From Kiritimatiellia bacterium (lineage in GTDB: Bacteria > Verrucomicrobiota > Kiritimatiellia > RFP12 > UBA1067), in the NCBI GenBank assembly GCA_017454745.1, contig JAFTCL010000071.1, positions 1 through 64,000 on the forward strand: 64,000 nt of DNA. The letters run 5' to 3'. The translations under genes and the position numbers were made by a program. Positions within the stretch are counted from its first letter, which is position 1. Every line of letters starts with the position of its first letter. The notes beneath the pieces are model-generated. The model ran no database searches. It was not told the origin of the DNA and saw nothing but the letters and a program-made list of their open reading frames with translations. This document shows positions 58,401 to 64,000 of this stretch, in pieces.

Positions 58401-60924
58401 TTCCCAGGCGGAAGTAGGTCTTCTGGAAATTGTACGTGTTGCCGGACAACAAGTTGATCGTGCCGTCATAGATGTAAAAACGCCCATCCGGCAAATTAAA
58501 CCTACCGGTCACATCAACACTGCTTCCGGGAGCAATAAAGCCGAACGAACCGACATCGAGATCGAAAGAACCGGCAAACTCCAAAGAATCGGCCTTAACG
58601 TCAAGTATCAGATGCGAACCGTTGGCCTGAAGCGATCCCTGATTCAAAATCGACAGCGCATCGTCTTGCACCCATTCGCCATTACCGCACGGCAGAATCA
58701 GCGAACCGCCGGTGACCGCCAGGGTGTTCACGCTTTGGTAGCCGGGCAGATCGCCCTTGGTGGTGGCATAAAGTTCGCCGCCGGTAATCAGTGTTCCGCC
58801 GGAATAGGTGTTGTCGCCGCTGGACAAAACTATCCGGTTTGCCGAGGATTTCAATTTGCCCGTGCCGGAAATCTTGCCGCTGACAATGGTGTTGGCCCCG
58901 CTTATTGTAGCCTCGTTGCCGATCAGGTTGACCGGACCGCTGATCACGTTCTGCCCTGCGGCACCGTTTCGGATATTGACGGTGGCGGCATCGGCAAGAT
59001 TAAGCGTCCAACTGAACGGGACGGTCATGGAGTACATATCAAACAAGGCGCCGCTTGCCACGTTCATCGAATGCTGCGGACCTCCGGAATAGGTGGTGGT
59101 GGTTTCCGACGACCACGTTCCCTCGTTAACGTTGATCGACACCGGGGCATCACCCTCATCCAGCGCGATACCGGTGAGACAGAACATATTGGGGCCGACC
59201 TTGGTAATGCTGTGGCCGTTCATCTTGAAGGTGTTGTACGCACCGTCGGCACGGAAATCCAAACGGGACTCACCGCCAAATACCGCGTCTCCCGCCAGTT
59301 CGCCACAGTTCATTGCCCAATACTGGCTGGTTGGAGAGTTGTTAACCAACGCGCCGTTACCTTCAACGCCGCTGCCGCTTACCACCACCGTGGCATGGCC
59401 AAGCTTGGCGGCATTCGCGGCCGCAGTATCGTCGCCGACATCCAACGTAGCCCCGGATTTAACCACCACGCGGGTCTGAGCATTGTTAAACGGCGAAACC
59501 ATTCCAAGTTTTAGCGTACCCTCGCGCGCAACAATTTCTCCGGCGAAATCGGGACTCGCCGCCTTTACCGTGGCGGTACCGGTACCGGTCTTGATCAGCT
59601 TTCCCGAACCGGTCAACACGGTGGTAAAATCGACATCAGAATTCACGGGGAAAGTCCCCGAGCCTTCGCCTATGCCCAAAAAGCCCACATTAACCAAACC
59701 GGTGCGGAAATCGACAAGACCAAGTCCTAAAATGCCGACCGACAACCCTCCATCGCCACCAGCCGACAGATTAGCGTTTAAGGTAAGGGTGGAATCGGCG
59801 TCCTCAACCCGCAAGGTCATAGAATCGTTAACACCTGAAATCGCCCCCTGCCCCACAGTGTCGCCAATTGTCAGATCCGCCGCGCCGGAATAGATGCCGA
59901 TTGCTCCGGTCGTGAATGTCTGGCCGCTTCCCAGCGCCAAGGTGGATGGGGCGGCGGCGTTTTGCATCAACATATTTACCGCTACAGCATCACCGCCGAG
60001 CGCGTTAAGCGGGTCACCCGCATTACCAACGGTCTGAATGCGCAGTTTGGCGGAACTGTCGCTGTTGATGGTCGCGCCGCGGGTCGGGACGTCAGTGAAA
60101 TCGGAATCCGACGGCCCGGCATAGGAAACCACATCGGAAACTGCGGTACCGACGCCGTTGGAAGCCACCACGCGGTAATGCTGCGGCATGGCGGCATCGT
60201 ACGCGTAGTCAATCGCAGCCGAAGTAACGCCGGGATAATATTCGCCGATGTCACTCCACGGGCCGTTGGCCGAGACCGCCTTCTGGACGTAATAGCGCAA
60301 CACGTTGGGACTCTCGGTCCAACTCACGTTAACCGTGGATAAATTCTTGGAGGCCGAAAAACCGCCGGGCGAGGACGGAGCTTCGGTACCCCAAATCGAG
60401 ATGCCGGAAAAATGCCCGTTTTCGACCTCTTTGACAATCTTAACCGTGACCTTGCCGGTGCTGTCTGCCGTGGTGACAAATTGTTTGCATACCGCGATAT
60501 ACTGTCCGCCGGCCGTCGCAAAAATGTCGAACGACGACAAAACCATCGTGTCGTTGATCGACACGCCAAACACGCGGATACCGGAGCCGTTGAAATAGTT
60601 TTCGGTAAAATGCAACTCAACCACGTAGCTGGCATTAGGTGTAAGGTTGCGGAAAACCGCCGAACCGGTACCATAATACTCTTGCTGGTACACCAATTCC
60701 GGAGCCCAACAGTTCTCGCCGCTGCGGTTAATTGCGGCCGTCGACGCGCCACCCACCGCACCGCCGGATACAACGGATGTGTCGCAACGGAACGGGAACG
60801 CGCCAACCAATTCCGTACTACCGCCGATCACAGCGTCAACCAAACCGTAACCCGCGGTAAGGTTAGCCGCGGCAATAGACAATGCGTTCAATCCAACCGC
60901 ACCAAAAAACAACAACTTACCCAT
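55459..60924 (-). CDS. Secreted malectin/Fn3/PA14-like/autotransporter-repeat giant protein
   Basis: 1821 aa from ATG 60924 (AAGGAG eight bases upstream). A Sec signal peptide (LLFFGAVGLNALSIAAA) is followed by a malectin-like carbohydrate-binding domain (ELVYQQEYYGTGSAVF, YVVELHFTENYFNGSGIRVF, about 30-190). Then come a fibronectin type III domain (VNVSWTESPNVLRYYVQKAV, about 195-285) and a long right-handed beta-helix-like region with autotransporter-associated repeats (GSGKLIKTGTGTATV, NTYSGGTLITGGELYATTKG, GGITKIGDGTLALTAANTF). Two tandem PA14-like modules (NDGWTDNTTWIYTGYIWNR and TSGWTDNTTAIYNGYIWNR) lie near the C-terminus. No beta-barrel transporter domain or sorting signal is visible at the end. 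Likely surface glycan-binding protein. Upstream flank holds a 10-bp inverted repeat. Confidence 0.85.
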   Translation of the reverse strand: MGKLLFFGAVGLNALSIAAANLTAGYGLVDAVIGGSTELVGAFPFRCDTSVVSGGAVGGASTAAINRSGENCWAPELVYQQEYYGTGSAVFRNLTPNASYVVELHFTENYFNGSGIRVFGVSINDTMVLSSFDIFATAGGQYIAVCKQFVTTADSTGKVTVKIVKEVENGHFSGISIWGTEAPSSPGGFSASKNLSTVNVSWTESPNVLRYYVQKAVSANGPWSDIGEYYPGVTSAAIDYAYDAAMPQHYRVVASNGVGTAVSDVVSYAGPSDSDFTDVPTRGATINSDSSAKLRIQTVGNAGDPLNALGGDAVAVNMLMQNAAAPSTLALGSGQTFTTGAIGIYSGAADLTIGDTVGQGAISGVNDSMTLRVEDADSTLTLNANLSAGGDGGLSVGILGLGLVDFRTGLVNVGFLGIGEGSGTFPVNSDVDFTTVLTGSGKLIKTGTGTATVKAASPDFAGEIVAREGTLKLGMVSPFNNAQTRVVVKSGATLDVGDDTAAANAAKLGHATVVVSGSGVEGNGALVNNSPTSQYWAMNCGELAGDAVFGGESRLDFRADGAYNTFKMNGHSITKVGPNMFCLTGIALDEGDAPVSINVNEGTWSSETTTTYSGGPQHSMNVASGALFDMYSMTVPFSWTLNLADAATVNIRNGAAGQNVISGPVNLIGNEATISGANTIVSGKISGTGKLKSSANRIVLSSGDNTYSGGTLITGGELYATTKGDLPGYQSVNTLAVTGGSLILPCGNGEWVQDDALSILNQGSLQANGSHLILDVKADSLEFAGSFDLDVGSFGFIAPGSSVDVTGRFNLPDGRFYIYDGTINLLSGNTYNFQKTYFRLGTFNIGNGTKILMGYASGHDFTVGDVANSTAFINVDNATLVTTEQLEASVASGWLCVASAANSRAIMKVSGDSLISNKVTVAGGNYSQGAIYQNGGNLVNSGGAGNDIRLGLNGYGYHELNGGRLEYMGYSQVGGTGASSVGYLVQHGGEFEQNTEHTGRLALCRGAGGGKGIIYQDGGVFRVLTNVQMGEWDNTRGGTTFWTIDGPDAYTYVRDDFNIANRTNHTAILNLNQGVFEAKTITARPSCSGDNSETAVAYVNFGGGTYRAKTDTTDLFKTGVNAPNAVTIYNGGATFDVPSGVNCTAAVPLLKPEGNGIMMLTIPDGMGDYLGPPDITISGGGGVGASAVALFDSSTRKITGVKITSPGTGYTGVPTITMANGGWTNVYTGTAAIGVNGTSGGITKIGDGTLALTAANTFGGEVRTKAGTLSLAAAGAFPGGNDIAVEGGVLQGNNLSVTAGVVNVTSGSINNLNLICGGFVKDGDDVASLNNTVMAVKPKPVSGLYAGLVSGAFNETDPNPAVAITASPAMGNSNDGWTDNTTWIYTGYIWNRSEEDVTWTFAEWFDDSVRVDIDGETVLRDTVWSSMVLKNVTLSPGAHTFEVRFGQGSGGAGPSTSTGDPDGVEWKAAGLGFAIDFQGRGEKTLANFTKLEDYENLDTLFTTVGVEESGTVEIKSGILNVLNSGAGLYEGVLSGSFNVTDVNPQQGVVLSTFKANTTSGWTDNTTAIYNGYIWNREDSDVTWTFAECFDDNVLLKIDGETVLNNSTWNDVSMKNVTLSPGAHAFEARFGQGGGGAGPAGAFGNHGFAIDFQGRGINNAEYFTVPSDPGDGSLFTTSLDPKDSAFVLDDTRVSIAKGASVNFFGVTTASFKNLDATGEIGNGSISLSGTMHVDAQNLLDGDHLTVSNGKLIIGAGLKISVSNNALFGKSGRFVIASTAQGVEGSLDKVTLEGLPEGEPWQLVINGNDLLLVYPSGTMMFLW

Positions 60925-60959
60925 TTTTACACTCCTTAACGGCAGCAAACAATCAAACT

Positions 60960-61011
60960 TTGCACATTACGCAATAACGCAGTAATAAACTCAACATTGA
61001 ATAATGTGCAA
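60960..61011. promoter_or_regulatory. Perfect 10-bp inverted repeat between divergent genes
   Basis: TTGCACATTA at 60960-60969 and TAATGTGCAA at 61002-61011, 42 bp from start to start (four helical turns). Lies just upstream of the giant gene's leader; possible dimeric regulator site. Confidence 0.4.
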
Positions 61012-61100
61012 CATTTCAAACCAAAAAGCAAGAGCAAAATACCGTTTTCGCGTTTTTTGTCGCATTGTTATGAAAAACCGCCATGCCTAGACCTTACGGC

Positions 61101-61130
61101 TTGCATCCGGAGGCCTAACTATGGTAAAAT
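61101..61130 (+). promoter_or_regulatory. Promoter of the MsbA-TetR operon
   Basis: TTGCAT (61101-61106), 18-bp spacer, TAAAAT (61125-61130). It overlaps a potential upstream start codon at 61121, which argues for the start at 61169. Confidence 0.6.
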
Positions 61131-61168
61131 GTTTGCATTCAATTCAAGGAACAGAAGAGTGTGTAGTC

Positions 61169-63184
61169 ATGGTGGAATTTTTTGAGCGAGAATACACAGC
61201 GAAAGAAGCGTACGGCAGACTGTTAAAGTACGCAAAAAAATACCGGACGCGGCTGATTATCGGTCTTTTGGCCGGGGCCACGACCGCTGGGTCTTGGGTG
61301 CCGATATTCCAAGTAATACAACCCATCCTTAAGCAAATCCAGACCACCGAGCAGTACAATATGATCAACGCCGAGGTTGACCAGGCGGAAAAATCATATA
61401 CGGTTTCTGAAGACCCCGACAGCGGAGGCAAGAAATCCAAAGCGGAAGTATCCGACAGTTTCCACGCCGACCTGAAACATCTGGCAAGGCACGTCAGCAG
61501 CGAAGGTTCCGCCCAGGCACACACCAAACTGCCGTCGTGGTTCAAAGACGCGGAACGCTACGCGCACAAACTTGGTATCGATTTCCAAGATCAGGAGGGG
61601 CGAATGACCGCCGACCTGCTGTTGATCGTGCTGTTCGTGGTGCCGCTGGTCATGGCGGTCAAGGTGGTGACCATGTACATGAACCACTACTTCCTGCGCT
61701 GGGCCGGCGCCAAAGTGGTGCAAGACCTGCGGTTGGACCTGTTCGACCATCTCCAGAAGCAATCGCTGGAGTTTTTCGGACAAACCGACGTGGGGCAAAT
61801 CATCAGCCGCAGTACCAGCGACCCGCAACAGGTCTCCACCGTTATTTCGCAGACGCTGGCCGATTTGTGCCGCGCTCCGTTCGAGGTGCTGTTCTCGGTC
61901 GGCTTTGTGGTATGGTTCGCCATCAAGAACCACATGATGGAGACGCTGGTGCTGGTGCTGGTGGGCGGACCGATCTTCATCCTGCCGATGGCTCTGTTGG
62001 GATCGATGGTGCGGCGGTGGTCGAAGCAGGCGCTTCAACGGATCTCCGTCATAGTCTCTCGAATGCATGAAAATCTGACCTGCATCCGGGTGGTCAAAGC
62101 CTATCACACCGAACAGTACGAAAGCGAGAGTTACCGCAAGGTGAACGGACGCTACGTGAAAAGCCTGTTGCGGGCCTTGCGGGTCGAACTGCTGATAACC
62201 CCTTCGGTAGAGGCGGTCGGAGTCTGCCTGCTCTTCGCGTTCATCATTTACTGCTTCATGCGCAAGTTGGCCATAAGCGAAATCGTGCCGCTATTCGTGC
62301 CATTCATCGTGGCTTACCGTCCCATCAAACAGCTGGGCAAAGTTCAAGCGCAGATCGAAAAAGGCCGCGCCGCGCTGTCAAGAATCCTGTCGCTGCTGGA
62401 TGTGGACATGAGTCTGCCGCTCGCCGCCAACCCGGTGCGCAAGCAGGACTTTAAAGACAGCATCTGTTTCGAACACGTTGACTTCAAGTACAGTTCCGCT
62501 AACGACCTGACTCTCAAGGACGCCAACTTTACCATCCCCCGCGGATCGCTGGTGGCGGTTGTCGGCGGAACCGGTTCAGGAAAGACCACCACCGCCAATC
62601 TCTTGGCCCGGTTTTACGACCCTTGCGGCGGCAGGATCACTCTGGACGGGATTGACCTGCGCGACATCGAGATCGGCGATTTGCGAAACCTTATCGGCGT
62701 GGTTACCCAAGAAACGGTGCTGTTCAACGACACCATCGCCGCCAACATCGCCTACGGATCGCCGAACGCCACGCATGACCAAATCGTCGCCGCCGCCAAA
62801 ATGGCCAACGCCCACGATTTCATCACCGCCCAGCCGGAAGGTTACGACCGCGTGGTCGGCGAAAAAGGTTTTGCGTTAAGCGGAGGTGAACGCCAGCGCG
62901 TGGCAATCGCCCGGGCGATTCTCAAAAACCCGCCCATCCTGATTCTTGACGAAGCCACCAGCGCGTTGGACACTGTAACCGAAAGACTGGTCCAGGACGC
63001 GATCAACAAGCTGATGAACAACCGCACCACCTTTGCGATCGCCCACCGCCTAAGCACGGTCCGTAACGCGGACATGATTTTGGTGATGGAGAAAGGGGTG
63101 ATCATCGAGCGCGGTAACCACGAGCAGTTGTACGCCGCAAACGGGGCCTACCGCAAACTCTGCGATATGCAAAATTCGCATTAA
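61169..63184 (+). CDS. MsbA-like ABC exporter
   Basis: 671 aa from ATG 61169, chosen because the -10 box covers the earlier start at 61121. Six-helix membrane domain followed by a nucleotide-binding domain: Walker A VVGGTGSGKTTTANLLARF, Q-loop VVTQETVLFND, signature LSGGERQRVAIARAIL, Walker B ILILDEATSALD and H-loop AIAHRLSTVRNAD. The family flips lipid A or other amphiphiles across the inner membrane. Unusual: about 85 extra, hydrophilic residues between the first two helices (VDQAEKSYTVSEDPDSGGKK ... DFQDQEGRM), far longer than in MsbA. It would lie in the periplasm. Followed by a TetR gene, so a multidrug-type exporter is an alternative. Confidence 0.9.
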   Translation: MVEFFEREYTAKEAYGRLLKYAKKYRTRLIIGLLAGATTAGSWVPIFQVIQPILKQIQTTEQYNMINAEVDQAEKSYTVSEDPDSGGKKSKAEVSDSFHADLKHLARHVSSEGSAQAHTKLPSWFKDAERYAHKLGIDFQDQEGRMTADLLLIVLFVVPLVMAVKVVTMYMNHYFLRWAGAKVVQDLRLDLFDHLQKQSLEFFGQTDVGQIISRSTSDPQQVSTVISQTLADLCRAPFEVLFSVGFVVWFAIKNHMMETLVLVLVGGPIFILPMALLGSMVRRWSKQALQRISVIVSRMHENLTCIRVVKAYHTEQYESESYRKVNGRYVKSLLRALRVELLITPSVEAVGVCLLFAFIIYCFMRKLAISEIVPLFVPFIVAYRPIKQLGKVQAQIEKGRAALSRILSLLDVDMSLPLAANPVRKQDFKDSICFEHVDFKYSSANDLTLKDANFTIPRGSLVAVVGGTGSGKTTTANLLARFYDPCGGRITLDGIDLRDIEIGDLRNLIGVVTQETVLFNDTIAANIAYGSPNATHDQIVAAAKMANAHDFITAQPEGYDRVVGEKGFALSGGERQRVAIARAILKNPPILILDEATSALDTVTERLVQDAINKLMNNRTTFAIAHRLSTVRNADMILVMEKGVIIERGNHEQLYAANGAYRKLCDMQNSH

Positions 63185-63209
63185 TCCATACCCGCAGAGA
63201 AGGAGTGAC

Positions 63210-63878
63210 ATGGAGAACAACGAGATTGTTGGCGGAAGCGAGACGGAAAGCTCTGAATCGACGCGGAACCGCATTTTACACGCGGCGACCCAAGTTTTTG
63301 CCGAACGCGGCTTCCGTGACGCCACCACCAGAATGATTTGCAATCAGGCCGGGGTAAACGTGGCGTTGGTTAATTACCACTTTCACTCCAAAAGCAATCT
63401 GTACCGTGAATGCGTGCTGAACATCTTCCGCCAAAACGCCTCCTCCCTCAAAAGCGCGCCGCAGCCCGTGACGGACTCCGCGTCATGGAAAGACGCGATT
63501 CGCCGGTGGGTTCATTGGGTGCTAAAATTGTGCGCGGCAGAGGAGCCGCCGTTGTCGTATTTGGCGCGATTATTGGGCCACGAAGCCAGTATGCCGCCAG
63601 AATTGGGCGAGGAATTCCACCAAAAGGTCGAGTTGCCGTTCAAAGACCGGATGATGAGTTTGCTGAAAATGGCGTTGCCCGACCCGTCCCCCGCCCTGCT
63701 CAACCTCTGGTTCAGTTCCATCCTCTCCCAATGCGTGATTTACGCTTTGGAAAAACCGGGATGGCGATTAAAATACTGTCCGGATGTGATTTCGCTGCCG
63801 GAATGGCTTGACATGGTTTCCGACCACATCTGCGAATCGGTTTTTTCGCGGCTCGATTACCGGGGAACGCAACCATGA
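63210..63878 (+). CDS. TetR/AcrR-family regulator
   Basis: 222 aa, ATG 63210 with AAGGAG five bases upstream. The N-terminal helix-turn-helix domain is clear: STRNRILHAATQVFAERGFRD, then TTRMICNQAGVNVALVNYHF, then SKSNLYRECV. The C-terminal ligand domain (WKDAIRRWVHWVLKLCAAEE, SYLARLLGHEASMPP) resembles the CerR/DUF1956 type. It probably represses the exporter gene 25 bp upstream and the following gene. The DNA target is not evident. Confidence 0.9.
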   Translation: MENNEIVGGSETESSESTRNRILHAATQVFAERGFRDATTRMICNQAGVNVALVNYHFHSKSNLYRECVLNIFRQNASSLKSAPQPVTDSASWKDAIRRWVHWVLKLCAAEEPPLSYLARLLGHEASMPPELGEEFHQKVELPFKDRMMSLLKMALPDPSPALLNLWFSSILSQCVIYALEKPGWRLKYCPDVISLPEWLDMVSDHICESVFSRLDYRGTQP

Positions 63879-64000
63879 GCGAATTGCGGTTGAATTTCAC
63901 CAAACCCCGGACAATCCCCATCGACACCCGCTGTTTAAATCGGCTCGCTACCGTTATCGCCCGCCGCGCCGAAGCGTTCCACGGCGCCAAATGGCGGGAG
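63875..64000 (+). CDS. Unidentified gene, 5' part only
   Basis: Starts at ATG 63875, overlapping the TetR stop as ATGA, and runs off the right edge after 42 codons. No signal peptide or known motif in the visible part (starts MSELRLNFTKPRTIPI; then TRCLNRLATVIARRAEAFH). Translationally coupled to the regulator. Confidence 0.6.
   Translation, partial: MSELRLNFTKPRTIPIDTRCLNRLATVIARRAEAFHGAKWRE

Noticed and set aside
58270..59514. Plus-strand open frame of 414 codons opposite the malectin/PA14-like giant gene
   Set aside because: Antisense to repeated beta-strand modules, low-complexity composition, no ribosome binding site.

Overview
The window looks like a chromosomal segment of a Gram-negative bacterium of the Planctomycetes-Verrucomicrobia-Chlamydiae group, most likely Kiritimatiellota or Lentisphaerota from an anaerobic or gut habitat. 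This is inferred from gene content only. The clues are many very long secreted proteins built from sulfatase-modifying-factor (FGE/SUMF1), DUF2341, LamG, malectin, PA14-like, YDG/MBG and autotransporter-associated repeat modules, several secreted glycoside hydrolases, an MsbA-like exporter, a partial Tad pilus locus, and GC-rich DNA broken by AT-rich accessory islands. No rRNA, tRNA, CRISPR array, integrase or transposase was recognised.

Region by region. 1-7.3 kb (minus): two translationally coupled surface proteins, one running off the left edge, the other (about 1930 aa) containing a 2.8-kb tandem duplication. 7.3-11.3 kb (minus): an AT-rich island with a Kiwa-like anti-phage pair in reversed gene order, a decayed FGE fragment, a small surface protein, and a short unit with its own promoter, a hairpin-rich leader and a 52-codon reading frame. 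11.3-13.4 kb: an AAA/DUF4143 ATPase gene with a strong promoter and three 23-bp-phased iterons, bracketed by a perfect 110-bp direct repeat and heptanucleotide repeats. 13.4-26.8 kb (minus): a nearly gapless run starting at promoter 26862-26890: glycerol-1-phosphate dehydrogenase, a sugar kinase, NadA, TadE-like, an unknown protein, CpaB, an FHA-CpaF fusion, TadB, an orphan OppC permease, then an HzsA-like/diheme/FGE protein and its small partner. 27-32 kb: ferredoxin, a UDP-sugar pyrophosphorylase, a sialidase-like protein, RuvA and a zinc dehydrogenase.

32.1-45.0 kb (plus) is the most unusual part. A single promoter precedes five collinear genes: a 596-aa secreted beta protein, a secreted phage tail-collar protein, a four-helix-bundle protein, a 2880-aa protein with LamG and long helical regions, and a 315-aa protein with calcium-type repeats. 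No phage structural genes surround them, so I read this as a dedicated secreted or surface assembly of unknown function.

45.0-60.9 kb (minus): secreted or Tat-exported catabolic proteins (phosphoesterase, TIM-barrel hydrolase, Gfo/Idh/MocA oxidoreductase, GH20, GH2), RNase Y, and an 1822-aa malectin/Fn3/PA14-like/autotransporter-repeat protein. 61-64 kb (plus): MsbA-like ABC exporter, TetR regulator and the start of an unrecognised gene.

A feature running through the window is a set of heptanucleotide tandem repeats at ten loci. Most are between genes, but three lie inside genes, where they encode seven-residue-periodic peptides; two of these form the hydrophobic core of signal peptides.
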